Assembly: GCA_026874595.1 (NCBI GenBank)
Contig: CM049317.1
Coordinates: forward strand, 41,378,401 to 41,442,400
Reading direction: 5' to 3'
DNA: 64,000 nucleotides
Origin: Sipunculus nudus
Taxonomy: Eukaryota; Annelida; Sipuncula; Golfingiida; Sipunculidae
Positions 23,697 to 34,909 of the stretch are shown piece after piece; the stretch's first letter is position 1; every line of letters begins with the position of its first letter. Under the pieces are notes generated by a model. The model was not told the DNA's origin, did no database searches, and was given only the letters and a program-made list of their open reading frames with translations. The position numbers and the translations under genes are program-made.

Positions 23697-26600
23697 TCCT
23701 TCCCCCCTATATGAAAAATTTTTCACTACAGTGGAAAATTTTGCGATAGCAGTCATGATATCTAGCCTTTGGAGAGGAGAATTTGTTTTTGTTTGTTTCT
23801 TATATGACCAAAACATGGCTGGCAGGCTGTGTATAGGCTGTTAGCCGGCTACCCAACCCCTAACTCCCATGTTGGGAGGGGGGAGGTAGGTTTATCCAAT
23901 GCTACAACAGCGGGTAGGGAGTGTTCTCTCCCCACACAGTACCCCCAGTGATTAGGGACTTTGCAGTCTGATAGTTGTTTTGAAAGTTCAGGGATTGTGT
24001 AATTTTTATTGCACATTCAAAAACAATATAAAACATTCAAAGACACATCAATGATATTCAACATGCACCAGGTGCAATAAGTTGTTACATGTTACAGTCC
24101 ATTAGTGAGCCAGGTGGCCATAAAGGATTTAATAACATATCAGTCCAGTTGGTGGCGCCACAGGCCTCAGTATTAACTCAAGGTGATCTGCATTTAAAAA
24201 AACGTCCAATATCTGGCTGTAGTGAAATGTTGGCTCAGGTTGCAGCTTGCTGTAGCAGAAGAGCTGAACCGGACCACACTGGGAAGGCTGCACTGATGGC
24301 TGACAACTGGTTCATGCGAAAATGGAGCATCTGAAAATACAAATACAACAGCGGCAGCATCTGTCCTTATGACACAAGTATTATTTTTGCGACAATAACC
24401 TAGACATGACTATTTAAAAAAAAAATAGCTCTCACAAAAATTTATACATAATCAAACATTAAGAATGCTGATAAGCGGCCCCTTGGTAAAACATTAAAAC
24501 AGTTAAACACTTGATCTAAGTTTTCAACTATACATGATTGAATAAAATTGACAACAGTTTACATAAAGGGACACTTCAATAGGGATAATCTGGGCTCATT
24601 CCTCCTTTTTATTTGGAGTATATAAAACGAGGGGTATGTATGGTCCCCAAAAGTTGTATAGCCCGAAGATACAAGATTGGCAAAAGTAACCAACGTATCA
24701 GATTTAATAGACAGTATTTTCTTTGTGCCCTGTCTGGCCTCACGACTGTAACGGAATTCATTTAGAGCCCGTCTGGCTGAAACATGCCCCCTCATTGGGC
24801 TAAATAATATTTCGACCACTGGTCTACTAATACAGCGAGATTCACTCGCACACTGTATCATCATCTGATCAGTGTTTCGACGTATATGCTTTACCCTCGG
24901 GTAAGCTTTTCATAAACAGTATTTATTCTGTGCCCTGTTTGGCCTCAAAATACAGACGGTATTTTAAGCCCCGCACGGCCGAAACATGCCCTCTCACTGG
25001 GGTGAAATATTAAGACCATTGGTCGACTTATCTAGCAAGATTCACTCGCATACTGTATCATCATCTGATCAGTGTTTAGACGTATATGCGTTACCCTCAG
25101 GTAAGCTTTTCATAAACAGTATTTATTCTGTGCCCTGTTTGGCCTCAAAATCTAGACGGTTTTTTAAGCCCCGCTCGGCTGAAATATGCCCTCTCACTGG
25201 GCTAAAATACGAACTACAACTGACCAAGTAATAATAATCAAATAACAGCGAGATTTCTCGCTAAATGTAAGATCTCCTTATATATTTACATGTGAACTTA
25301 AGCATAGTAATACATCAAATAATATTACCAGATAATTCAATGATTGCACAGTAGTTTTAATCAGTTAAAGAAAGTCTACCTGTAATATACAACACCTATA
25401 CATGACTTTAATTGAGAGAAAATGGTAAGCAGTGCTGCCCAAGAATTTGTAACATCAAAGTTATTTATTACCCTACAGGTATCTATGAATATAACATTCA
25501 AATTAGATATCAGGGTTAGTTACCTATTCATTAGTTTATTTGCATAATGAGAATTTCCTTTTTAATCTGTGTCTAGCCTTTACAGTTTATTGTTTATATT
25601 TTTATAAATCATTATTTTATCATCAAGAATATTATCATTCTGATTTTTATCATTATCTATTTCCTCTTATTAAAATCTGTAGATTCAGATTATGTGTAAT
25701 AGCTAAGTTAGTTTGTAGTACTCAAATTTACACCACAACATTAACGTTTCTTAACTCGAATCCGCAGTGAAATATGTATTTTGGTAACAAAAAAAAATTA
25801 TACCCATCAAGCAATGTATATGTGGTTTGTTATTTATTTTAAATATCATTACTCTCAAATGCAATATAGAGTAGACATAAACTTGAAGTCAGCTTATTTG
25901 TTCATTTTATTCGTGTATTTATTCAACTTATTTAGTATTTTGGTGTGTTGCTCACCTATTAATATTATTGATAGGATTTCACTGAAATTAACCTAATTAA
26001 ACAAGTTAAGCTTCTAAATGAGTGATGCCAGTTTAACTGGTGTGTTAAGTATGCACGCTGGTCTAATTTATTTTAATTACTCCCAATACTTAAGAGAGAA
26101 AAATTTGTGCTGGTTGATGTTATAGCTAGGTTTAAATATGATGACAGGTACAATCCTATGCAAGTGGCGCCACCATACCAGATACAAAATACTCTAGGTG
26201 AAAGGTGGTACCCTGCAAAAATCGAGAACTCTCAAGGCGATACGCAAAACCCACAGGGCAGACATGCAGCCATGTCAGACACCTATATCACTAGGCAAAA
26301 ATTGTTTCCATGCCGGAGAACATCTCCTTAAAAAGCGACTGGGAACTTTGCCAGCAATAAAACACTGCATAAGAAGGGACAACCATGCCGGGTATCACCC
26401 AAGGCAACTGGTATATATTTTATGCCCTTATATGCTAAACTAAATAAAAACTCAACCAGGAAAAGCACATACTATGCCGGGATATGAACCCTAAAAAGCG
26501 ACTAGTAAAACTCTCAAGGTTGAGGCAGAATAAATGGTACTATGCCAGATACTGAGATCTAGGCAAATAGGATACCAATAAATAACCTTCCAGGTGTGTC

Positions 26601-29166
26601 AGGCATGTTACATCTAGCCTATAGGTAGTCAATTTCACCAGAGAAATTCAAAGTAATTCTCATGCATATCTAGTCCAGCAGTATGTGAGACAGAATAACA
26701 TGCCTTTAATTAAATTTATAAGTATCATACTATTTACTTCTGAATTTGTCTAATCAAGTAGAGTAATAAACGTTAATCACTATCATTGGAAATAACTAAG
26801 TTTGTAAAAGTTTCATTTTAAAATAAGATTGTTATAATTCAAATGTAATTAATAATTAAATGTTTATGAACAGTTTAAATAGCTTTGAGATTTTAGTCTA
26901 CAGTTGTATTATAGTTAAATGTAAAAAAAATCCAAAATCAACAAATGAATTTAGTCAAAGTGTAAATAAAATATGAGCATGTCTCAGAGGTAATCCCTGA
27001 GAATTACTAAATTTTCATTTAAAAGATTGATCTAGATTATTATTAAGTACTGATCTGTTTTTATTGTTATATTTTTTTTAACATCATAATTCATTATTAA
27101 TTGTAAAAAGTTATTAGGATTATCTAAAGGTAAGGGCTAAACACCTTAAAGTATCTGCTTATATCAGATGGACATGTAAGAGAGACCAACAGGAAGATAG
27201 GCCCAATTATTAAATAATATTTTATTTAATGTTATTTCTATTGGTGTAATTAGTTTACTAGTTTTATTATTTATTATTATTATAATTTGAAGTGGGTTAC
27301 TAGTACATTAAAACATGTTAAAGGTACAAATTTTCAGGTTGGGTATAAGGTACATGACACATGACATGGGTTCACATGTCATCACACCAGGTCACTGGTG
27401 TATCTAAATACTTGTGGTGTGTTAGGTAACTTGTCTGGGCTCTTTTGACAGAGTTTTAGTGTTGATAGCAAATCTCAACTTATCCTACTCAGTATGATAT
27501 AACCCCATATGGGGCAAAGAATGCACCTGGATTATTAATCTGACCTGCCAGATAATGGGATTACCAGCAGGCCCTGTGAGACACAGCTAACTTTGAAATC
27601 CTATGGTGATGTTTACACACCTGGGGATTATGCAATAACCTGTGACCAGGAGATGAAACTTGACCATCGGTCAGGTTGTTTGAATGACACACTAAAATGT
27701 ATCTACCAGGCGGTGGATACTGATGTTTGTGCCCTTTCTGTAATTTAAAGTTGGCCAAACAATAGACCACGTAGTACGGTAATTTTAAGGATTTAAAGCT
27801 TTGGTTTAAAGAACAGCATGTAGGCTAAATTTCTTTATTCAAGAAACCCATTTGGTTTAAACATAAAGATCACTGAATTTCATGTTTTTACAAAAACATT
27901 TGAATGAATATCAGGATTATAAAATATTTTGAACTGACAGGCCAGATTGGAATAATAAGATATTTAATTGATGTTTCTATCAAAATACATTCACAATAAC
28001 CACTTCAGTGGTATTTATTCAATATGTACATGCATAACATAACAGTTTAAATATTTTCCATTCTACAGCATCTATACATATGTACAAAAGAGAAGCTATG
28101 TTACTTCTATTCAAGAGACAGCTACGAATAATAAAAGGTTGAGCTGTTACTCTTATTTCAATAGAATCCAGCTAATTTAGATCAAGTCCTGAAAGTTTTA
28201 TATACATAAAATCTGATCAACACATTAATTTTGCAAAGAAAAGGTCATTCATTATAAGTAAAATATGACATATATACAATTGCAGGCACAAGTTGCCCGG
28301 CTGTTTGCATGGGGGGCATGAAATATTTGCGGATTACACTTATGCCCAATGTATTAAGAAGATGCGTGTTACAGTTTTTACACATCCCCTAATGGTACAC
28401 ATAGCACGTTTTATTTCTCTTGCTTTTACATCTTAGTTACACATATTTTATATACATAATTATAGGACCATTTTTTTTTTTTAAATTTTCTTTTTCTTTC
28501 ATATATAACCTCCTAGTGGGAACACACAATTCAAGTTTAACACTGTGGGATTTAATTTCAATTAATGACTGAAGTAATTAGAAATACGTTGATATTAAGG
28601 CTCTCATTTTATAAGAATGTAAAACTAATATGACTGGTTTATCCACAATGAAAATTCCCAATAACCGTAGTATTTACTGTAAATTGTACAGATAAAGGTT
28701 CAATACTGTGGGATTATTGTACACCTACAAATGATTTTTGTAGATGATTGTTTGAAGCATACACTGTTTTATAATGTATACGCCGCTTCATAGCCAAAGA
28801 AGGGCAAATTACTATAATGGTTTATCAATAGGAATCTAAAGTAGTAATAACCTTTCCAAATAAAATAATGCGCATTGTTCTTTAAACAGAGACGGGTCTA
28901 CATTTATAAAAAGCCCCTATTCTAGTTCACAAAACGAGTGCACTAAATAAAAGGAATTTACTTAAGAAATGAAAGTCAGGCATTTTTAAAGCTGTTACTA
29001 TGTTTCCATTTGAATAGATCGCTTATTTAGCAGACTTTTACAACCTAAGCCCCTTAAGTATATACTGATGCTAAAAAACCCAGAATTAACTCAAAATAAG
29101 CAATTTATTTACCAGAATTCGTCTCCTAGCTGTTAATAACAGCTTAAAAAAGCATCGCTCGCCAGA
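23697..29166 (-). other. L1 internal non-coding region
   Basis: No frame longer than about 100 codons on either strand and no reverse transcriptase motif. 24,700-25,210 holds about three tandem units of ~187 bp (GTGCCCTGTTTGGCCTCAAA, GCCCTCTCACTGGG, GATTCACTCGCA). 26,160-26,580 has repeated ATGCCGGG / ATGCCAGA words. GGTGGCGCCAC occurs at about 24,151, with a GTGGCGCCACCA at about 26,165. The remainder is AT-rich and featureless. Confidence 0.7.
29152..29166 (-). promoter_or_regulatory. L1 putative primer-binding site
   Basis: Directly 3' of the 5' LTR on the minus strand the sequence reads TC then TGGCGAGCGATGC. A TGG-initiated stretch 0-2 nt after the LTR is where a tRNA 3' CCA end would pair. 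The tRNA species is not identified. Confidence 0.45.
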
Positions 29167-29648
29167 TGTAGCTGCTTATTTATTCTGGGAGGAAATTGGG
29201 CTTGGGCAGCATGCACTCGCACAATTTAAAGAGATAAAATAACACTTTCTTACTGGAATAAAACTTAAGCCTAAACCTTCAAAATATCAGGACTGCATAT
29301 TATTATCTAAACTTATAATTGAAACAGAAAGGTACTTACCAGACTAGATAAAAGGACTGCTCTTTGGTTGTGGGTGGCTCTTCACCTGGGTAGCCGACAT
29401 TGTCGTAAAACCAACCCCAAGGTGAAAAAGAAGCCATATACCCTCTGCCTGCCACAGAGGGCAGGCATAGGGTTCAACTGCTCGATGATCCAAGAGAGAG
29501 AGAATCCCCAGGGCAAGGGGGTTTTATCCCAGAGAGACAGAGGGCAAAGTCCTTAGCTGCCTGTGATTGGCTCTGGGGCATCTCTATATCGACTGTCAAT
29601 CAGTGTTGATGCCCCTCCCCGGCAAGGTCAAAGGGCAAGAATGTTACA
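29167..29648 (-). repeat. L1 5' LTR
   Basis: 482-bp copy of 23,215-23,696. Its outer end (29,648) abuts the E1 pol frame, which reads 16 codons into it before a stop. Confidence 0.9.
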
Positions 29649-32600
29649 TCCATGACCCATGTACCACTATCCTGCCAGGCTGGGGGTTTTCTTGACCGTG
29701 AGGACCGGCGTAGTGGGGTGTTGAGGGTAATGTTATCCTCAAGCAGGGCGGGCGAAGAGGGTTTGGACAACTCAGACGTGGCTATCACGTGATTCTCTGG
29801 TATCCGATGCTCTGGTGATGGGCCGGCTGGGGGGTCGGGCTGAAGTACTATTTCAGGTGGCACAGGTGGCGGATACTGCGCAGGATAGTGATCCGTTGTT
29901 GCCATAGGAGGCGCTGTCTGTGGCGCTGCATGCGCTGACTCAGTGTCAGAATCAGAACAGTTGTCCAAGCCTCTGACGGGGCCAGTGTGTGGGCCACCTA
30001 AGGAGGTAGGTATGACAGGATAACAATCTGCGATTCTCACATCATAACACTTAGACCGAAACTGAGACTTAGTGAATTTTCTGACCTGGCAAGTTGTATC
30101 AGACACCTCTGTAACCATGTATTTGTCTCTTGCTCTGGTTTTATCTCGGTCAGCATACAGGTATACGAGGTCCCCGACTTGAAGGTCATATTGGCGAGAC
30201 TGTGATTTGCCACTAGATTTAGCCGTAGCACTGGGACCATGATTTTGTTCGCGGGTAAAGTGTTGTTGTAGGATAATTTGACGGTCATCAATAGGTAATT
30301 GCTCACCTGTTATCTGATCCCGTTGGGTCCATATTTCCCTTGCGGAAAGACCAGCTTTCCGGATTCTGGTATTCATGTTGGCTGTGGCTTGAGCCAGTGT
30401 TAGCTTAGTTAAAGGGCCACCTTCGGGGCAAATCTTGAGGCATTCTAAACCGAGCTCATTGATGGCATGTTCGGCGACAGGGTTTTTATTTATATTTTTT
30501 GACCGGCCAAGCTCCAGGGTTATTCCATGGGCTTTAAGTAGGGGCTCGCTGGCAAGGGCCTGGAAACCTGGGGCCTGATCCACCCTGATGTGCACACCGT
30601 AATCCCCCAGTGATCGCAGCTCGGCGCACATGGTCAGTATGGCGTCTCGTAACGTACGTTGTTGCTCATTGTCAATCAGCATTGTGAGGGTGTAAGATGA
30701 AACAGTCTCGCATAGTATGAGAATGTACTGGCGATAGCGGCGCATAACATCGGCACTGAATGACAAACCGATCCGGTCTGGGGGTGCTGTGGATGATTGT
30801 TGAATTAGCTGATTGGGGACTGACCGTAGGGCAGTGCAGTGATGACATGACGAACAAACTAATTCGATAGCTCTAGCCAGGTCAAGAGCATAAAAATAGC
30901 GTGAGGTAACCTGTTTCATCTGGTGGCGACTAGGATGGTCAAAGCGGATGTGGATGGCTGTAAGGAGTCCATCCAAGACCTTGCGTGGCACAACAATACG
31001 CTCTCGCGTTGGTTGAAAAGGCAGATCAGTTCGTACAATGAGGAGACCATCTCTAGCGATGGTGACGTTATTGAGGTACCTCTTGACGTCAGGAATTTTG
31101 GTTATTTTCTTGGATGGACGCGTGCCCTGTGACAGATGGGAGTGAGTACGTTTCAGATCAGGGCACTCATGTTGGATAGCGTGCCAGGCTGCGCGGCTGG
31201 TAAATGGCATACTGTTTGAACCGACGATGACGTCACGTATGGTCAATTTTCGGATGACAGAGTCCTTAGTCTCCTGTACAAAAACACACAACTGACAGCT
31301 TTGGTCAGGACAAGTCAAAGGATTTCTGCTAGCATAGTCTGATGGTAAGTTGGCCTCACCTGCGATATGACGGACCGTGACCTGGTACCGACTTACGATG
31401 GACAAAAATGTTGTCACTCGGGAGCTGGTAGAGAACTCTCCTCTGCAGAGTTTTTTGTAGGCTAATACGCATGGGCGACTGTCTGTCAGTACCTGGGTAG
31501 TATGGTGCGATTGAGTAATATAGGGGGAGAAATGCTTCACAGCTGCTCCGATGCATAGTGCCTCCACCTCACACGGAAGCCATGTTATTTGGTGTTTACG
31601 GAGCTTTGCATTAAAGAACCCTGCCAAATGGAGTTTATCATCTCGCAGTACATATAGTGTGGCACCTATACCACATTGTTTTACAGATCTGTCAGCGACG
31701 ACCCAGAGACAGTTGTCTGGTCTCGGCAAAGTAATTACCTTATTGTCACGGAGGCGTAACTGAGAATGTGTGAATGTGGTTAATAGCTCATCAGTCCATT
31801 CAATTTTGTCATGAGATGGCTTGCCTGCAGTGTGCCTTTCGAGGGGGTCCAGCAGGTCAGCATACCCGGGCAGCACCCGACTGAGCACTTTGTATGCGCC
31901 GATATATGATCTTAACCCTTTGATTGTGGATGGGGGCTCCACAGAAGATAGTGCGGCGATTCTGTGAGGGCTAGCTTTGAGGGTACCACTGGACCAAACC
32001 CATCCAAGAATAACTGTTGTTGTAGGGCATATGATAGTTTTCGCTGCGTGGAGGCTGATGTTGTTACGTTTGAGGGAGGCAAGGACCTGGCCCCAGTGAT
32101 TTAATAGATCTTCCGGTGTGTCACCTCCCACGAAGAGATCATCAGCTATTTTAGCTACACATCCTTCTTGAATGAAATCACCGAGCACTCTGCACATCAG
32201 CTCCTCCAGACATGTTTCAGATCCAGGCATGCCCATGGCACACCTGGTATACACGCGTATCCCTTTGAAAGGTGTGACTACACCACAATATTTCATCGAA
32301 GACTGGGAAAGGGGGATTTGGTAGAATGCATGGCGAAGGTCGGTAACTATGATGTATTTCCACCGTCCTATGTCACCTCCCACGAAGAGATCATCAGCTA
32401 TTTTAGCTACACATCCTTCTTGAATGAAATCACCGAGCACTCTGCACATCAGCTCCTCCAGACATGTTTCAGATCCAGGCATGCCCATGGCACACCTGGT
32501 ATACACGCGTATCCCTTTGAAAGGTGTGACTACACCACAATATTTCATCGAAGACTGGGAAAGGGGGATTTGGTAGAATGCATGGCGAAGGTCGGTAACT

Positions 32601-32704
32601 ATGATGTATTTCCACCGTCCTATGTCTCTGAGGACACTGTCCACGTTCGGCATGAGGGAGGGCTGGGGTTTACTGTACTGTCCTACTTCCCCTAATGAGG
32701 TCAC
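29600..32704 (-). CDS. pol: E1 pol: RT (palm duplicated), RNase H, integrase
   Basis: The 1,034-codon frame opens at GTG; the true frame enters from upstream through a frameshift, so the given start is only the first codon of the open stretch. Residues 27-110 and 111-194 are an exact tandem duplication of the RT palm (motif A VTDLRHAF, catalytic region KIADDLFVGG). RNase H follows at about 280-430. The integrase has an H-H-C-C zinc region (ending CSSCHHC), a catalytic core with D, D and E, the last two separated by 35 residues (VDQAPGF to AEHAIN), and a C-terminal GDLVYLY SH3-like segment. The last 16 residues come from the inserted L1 LTR; native pol ended with VMD plus stop. Such polyproteins copy and integrate the element. 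The duplication and the frameshift suggest it no longer works. Confidence 0.9.
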   Translation of the reverse strand: MTSLGEVGQYSKPQPSLMPNVDSVLRDIGRWKYIIVTDLRHAFYQIPLSQSSMKYCGVVTPFKGIRVYTRCAMGMPGSETCLEELMCRVLGDFIQEGCVAKIADDLFVGGDIGRWKYIIVTDLRHAFYQIPLSQSSMKYCGVVTPFKGIRVYTRCAMGMPGSETCLEELMCRVLGDFIQEGCVAKIADDLFVGGDTPEDLLNHWGQVLASLKRNNISLHAAKTIICPTTTVILGWVWSSGTLKASPHRIAALSSVEPPSTIKGLRSYIGAYKVLSRVLPGYADLLDPLERHTAGKPSHDKIEWTDELLTTFTHSQLRLRDNKVITLPRPDNCLWVVADRSVKQCGIGATLYVLRDDKLHLAGFFNAKLRKHQITWLPCEVEALCIGAAVKHFSPYITQSHHTTQVLTDSRPCVLAYKKLCRGEFSTSSRVTTFLSIVSRYQVTVRHIAGEANLPSDYASRNPLTCPDQSCQLCVFVQETKDSVIRKLTIRDVIVGSNSMPFTSRAAWHAIQHECPDLKRTHSHLSQGTRPSKKITKIPDVKRYLNNVTIARDGLLIVRTDLPFQPTRERIVVPRKVLDGLLTAIHIRFDHPSRHQMKQVTSRYFYALDLARAIELVCSSCHHCTALRSVPNQLIQQSSTAPPDRIGLSFSADVMRRYRQYILILCETVSSYTLTMLIDNEQQRTLRDAILTMCAELRSLGDYGVHIRVDQAPGFQALASEPLLKAHGITLELGRSKNINKNPVAEHAINELGLECLKICPEGGPLTKLTLAQATANMNTRIRKAGLSAREIWTQRDQITGEQLPIDDRQIILQQHFTREQNHGPSATAKSSGKSQSRQYDLQVGDLVYLYADRDKTRARDKYMVTEVSDTTCQVRKFTKSQFRSKCYDVRIADCYPVIPTSLGGPHTGPVRGLDNCSDSDTESAHAAPQTAPPMATTDHYPAQYPPPVPPEIVLQPDPPAGPSPEHRIPENHVIATSELSKPSSPALLEDNITLNTPLRRSSRSRKPPAWQDSGTWVMDVTFLPFDLAGEGHQH
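32121..32624 (-). repeat. Exact 252-bp tandem duplication inside RT
   Basis: 32,121-32,372 and 32,373-32,624 are identical by eye, 84 codons each, so the frame is kept. A TGTC tetranucleotide is present at the outer and inner junctions, a possible microhomology. Motifs A to C of the RT palm are present twice. Confidence 0.9.
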
Positions 32705-33729
32705 CAGCCGACTCCCCCGTTCGGTTTTTTTACCAGAAATGACAGGTTTAGGTATTCAACACAGACGTTCACTTCCTCGGGTTTAGCGAAGACTCCGGCA
32801 GATTCAAGCTCATCAAATTTCTGTTGGAGTTCAATCATTGACTTCCGGTTGTAATGTGGTATACGGCCCTTCCGTTGTGGGGGGAGGGTCGGGCCCATAT
32901 TGACAACTGCCTCAATTTTCCCACTGACCCCGTTATACTTAGATATAGTGGGTTTAAACACACTGTCATAATCCATGTTCAGGTCAGTAAACATGTCGCG
33001 TATTGTTTTGGGTAGACATTGATCCGGATCGACTGATACCTGATGGGAATGGGAACCACTGGCTGTTTCGCGAGACATAACAACCTTATTGGCCTGGGGG
33101 TCACATACTGTAGGTAGTGTTTGATCCTCAGAGACTTGCGATATATGATGTAACTGGCATAAGTGTTCATTGCGTTTAAGTAATATAGCCTCTTCTGTGG
33201 TATTTACGAGTCGCAAAGTGTGGCCAATGGACTGTATTTCTTGAGGAGCAGGCCATGCTTTGTCTGGGCTAACATGTTTGTTGCATGGTGCGTCAAACTG
33301 TGGTTCAAGTGCCCAAACAGAGTCAGGTTCAGTGTCATGTGGTGCCTCTAAATCAATATATTCACCCGGAAGAACTACAGTCTGTTTAGGGGGGGCACAA
33401 ATCAAGAATATCTGGGCAGGCCTGGTTGAAACATCACTATTACGTGGGGTTTTGTAATATACAACATCAGTTCCATGAATGACAACTTGTTTCTTGGCAG
33501 AACGTATGGCTATGTCATTGTCAGTGAGAAAGGGAGTGCCAGCTGGCGATCTAGCCATATATCGCCTGTCACTGTCAGGCAAGAATTTGCATTCGCTTAG
33601 ATTGTGAGATGTGTTAGGTCGGTTAGCCATTTTGCATAGTATGCACGATTTTCGTCTTTTGAATACTGGGCGTGAACTGTTGGTCGGAACGAATCTCTGT
33701 TTATGGGCAGCTAGTGTGGCTGTGAGCAT
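32701..33729 (-). CDS. E1 gag C-terminus, protease remnant and RT fingers
   Basis: The 342-codon frame overlaps the gag frame by 19 nt in the -1 register and the pol frame by 4 nt. It opens with a basic segment and a zinc-knuckle-like [19 protein letters not shown]. Then comes a domain with [13 protein letters not shown] and [14 protein letters not shown] (linker found after retropepsins) and the RT N-terminus ([28 protein letters not shown]). The D-S/T-G catalytic motif of the aspartic protease is absent: the sequence passes from the zinc knuckle directly to an [10 protein letters not shown] segment that normally lies in the second half of the protease. I infer an in-frame deletion. The frame ends at TGA where the downstream frame begins one register off, next to a run of five G. 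Confidence 0.8.
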   Translation of the reverse strand: MLTATLAAHKQRFVPTNSSRPVFKRRKSCILCKMANRPNTSHNLSECKFLPDSDRRYMARSPAGTPFLTDNDIAIRSAKKQVVIHGTDVVYYKTPRNSDVSTRPAQIFLICAPPKQTVVLPGEYIDLEAPHDTEPDSVWALEPQFDAPCNKHVSPDKAWPAPQEIQSIGHTLRLVNTTEEAILLKRNEHLCQLHHISQVSEDQTLPTVCDPQANKVVMSRETASGSHSHQVSVDPDQCLPKTIRDMFTDLNMDYDSVFKPTISKYNGVSGKIEAVVNMGPTLPPQRKGRIPHYNRKSMIELQQKFDELESAGVFAKPEEVNVCVEYLNLSFLVKKPNGGVGW

Positions 33730-34448
33730 ATGGCTCTCGTGTCCTCAATAGTGTTTAACTCTTCTAGTAGAGAGGGTAAAGCCTGGGATATTTCCGGTTT
33801 GATGGAAGCAAGTGACTTATTCCTGAGCTCAGTCCCGTATTTTTGTTTGACCAAGCGAGGCAAACCAACATGAATGAGCTGGAGCCATATCACGACGACA
33901 GTGTTCTCGAGTGTTGGGGTTAAATCTTCGTCCTCTGACACATTTGCTCCGTGATGGGTGATGCCACAATCAGTCGTTAACAGATTGTCTTCGAAGAACG
34001 CCATTATACGTTGATATAGGTCCTCAGGGCGTTCATCAGGTGATAGTTTGATATTGGCCAGATCCAGAAAGTGTGAGCCCATGGACTGGAAACCGTAATG
34101 CTGTCTTATCAGGTACCAAATGCCTTTGAGGGAAGTTGATCCTTTTATTATGGAATTTCGTGAAATCACTGTGCAGTAATTAGCGATTTGACCCAGCATA
34201 AGTTCTAAATGGGCAGTTTTCTGCGCTGCAGTAAGTCTGCTGTCAGCAGCTACGCTTGGCCCGTCATCACTAAAACCTCTGTTTGGGTTGGAGGCGGTTT
34301 TCCTTTGCCAAGTAACATCTCCTAAGAAGGGAGCAAAGTTCCTGTCTAAGGACAATATATAAATAAGGTTTTGTTTCCAGTTCTCAAAGGAATTCACAGT
34401 TTCATGAGTGGTCAGCTGCCATTGTTTCGGCGCTCTGGGAGTTGCCAT
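33711..34448 (-). CDS. gag: E1 gag (capsid part)
   Basis: 245 codons from an ATG at 34,448, starting [20 protein letters not shown]. It contains [16 protein letters not shown], a helical capsid-like region and [14 protein letters not shown], with no transmembrane segment or signal peptide. It ends after AICSQPH; the zinc knuckle lies in the overlapping -1 frame. The product would form the particle that packages element RNA. It begins about 170 bp downstream of the primer-binding site, as usual for gag. The -1 relation to the next frame could be programmed frameshifting, but no clear slippery heptamer is seen in the overlap, so mutation is as likely. Confidence 0.75.
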   Translation of the reverse strand: MATPRAPKQWQLTTHETVNSFENWKQNLIYILSLDRNFAPFLGDVTWQRKTASNPNRGFSDDGPSVAADSRLTAAQKTAHLELMLGQIANYCTVISRNSIIKGSTSLKGIWYLIRQHYGFQSMGSHFLDLANIKLSPDERPEDLYQRIMAFFEDNLLTTDCGITHHGANVSEDEDLTPTLENTVVVIWLQLIHVGLPRLVKQKYGTELRNKSLASIKPEISQALPSLLEELNTIEDTRAICSQPH

Positions 34449-34614
34449 GCTTTTACTTTAGCAGGAGATGTACAATTACAAAAGTGGGCGATAATACCTG
34501 CGTTTGGCAGCTTGTCACTGGTTCAGGCAGAATGTCTATGGATCCGGGCACTTGTGGGCTACAAGGTGTGAGTGCTGTTGTATAGGGTCTTCTTTGCGAC
34601 GAAGACGTGGGCTA

Positions 34615-34630
34615 GATCCTGCTGCCACCA
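34615..34630 (-). promoter_or_regulatory. E1 putative primer-binding site
   Basis: On the minus strand, immediately after the 5' LTR: TGGTGGCAGCAGGATC. It starts with the TGG expected opposite a tRNA CCA end. The tRNA is not identified. Confidence 0.5.
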
Positions 34631-34631
34631 C

Positions 34632-34762
34632 GACAAACAACAACAATGTCCTTATATCGGATCAAGCCTTTATATGGATGTAAGGCGGACACAGAACGGA
34701 GATGACCGTAAACACACGTGGTAACAATGAACATTAGTTTAACTAACTGCCGTAAGGTGGCG
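34632..34762 (-). repeat. E1 5' LTR
   Basis: 131 bp. It carries TATAAGGACATTG near its minus-strand 3' end and TATATAAAG-like words that could serve as a promoter, though none is decisive. Flanked on the outside by TACC and 12 bp of SINE before E2 starts. Confidence 0.85.
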
Positions 34763-34778
34763 TACCTCCCATGACCAG
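34763..34778 (-). mobile_element. 16-bp SINE remnant between E1 and E2
   Basis: TACCTCCCATGACCAG: TACC is the E1 target duplication and ACCAG (34,774-34,778) the E2 target duplication. Both elements therefore struck the same SINE 12 bp apart. Confidence 0.75.
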
Positions 34779-34909
34779 TGTAAAGTAGACAACTGCGCGC
34801 TTTGGACGATATCTCTTTATTACCGTCAATAGGTCGTACATACCACAATTCAAGTCGCAATGTCGCAAAAGACTCTCACTCACAATGCCATAAAATGGCA
34901 TACGTTACA
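34779..34909 (-). repeat. E2 3' LTR
   Basis: 131 bp, preceded on the minus strand by AAAGAAAAGGGGA (plus 34,910-34,922), a good polypurine tract. One difference (CAATTC versus CAAGTC) from the other LTR. Confidence 0.9.

Larger units (their letters stand above)
23215..29648 (-). mobile_element. L1: LARD-like LTR element without coding region, 6.4 kb
   Basis: Identical-orientation 482-bp LTRs (23,215-23,696 and 29,167-29,648) differ at one position that I can see (near 23,523 / 29,475). Termini on the minus strand are TGTAAC..GCTACA. TCCAT flanks both ends (23,210-23,214 and 29,649-29,653). The 5.5-kb interior has no gag or pol frame but keeps a primer-site-like sequence next to one LTR and a polypurine tract next to the other, so it should be mobilised in trans. 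It lies in E1 pol between the second and third base of the last sense codon. The term LARD (large retrotransposon derivative) is by analogy with plant elements. Confidence 0.85.
22803..34762 (-). mobile_element. E1: Ty3/gypsy-like LTR retrotransposon (interrupted by L1)
   Basis: Two 131-bp direct repeats, 22,803-22,933 and 34,632-34,762, differ at two positions and are flanked by TACC (22,799-22,802 and 34,763-34,766). Between them, on the minus strand, lie a primer-binding-like sequence, gag, an RT-RNase H-integrase polyprotein and a purine-rich stretch. The LTR termini are not TG..CA (about CGCC..TGTC, with 1 bp ambiguity), which is unusual. Without the 6.4-kb L1 insertion E1 is about 5.5 kb. 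Gene order RT-RH-IN excludes copia. It inserted into the SINE. Confidence 0.85.

Noticed and set aside
24559-24864. 101-codon minus-strand frame inside L1
   Set aside because: Covers the ~187-bp tandem units; no domain and no relation to gag or pol.
32168-32695. 175-codon plus-strand frame opposite RT
   Set aside because: Antisense shadow of the duplicated RT segment; it repeats the same 84 residues twice for that reason.
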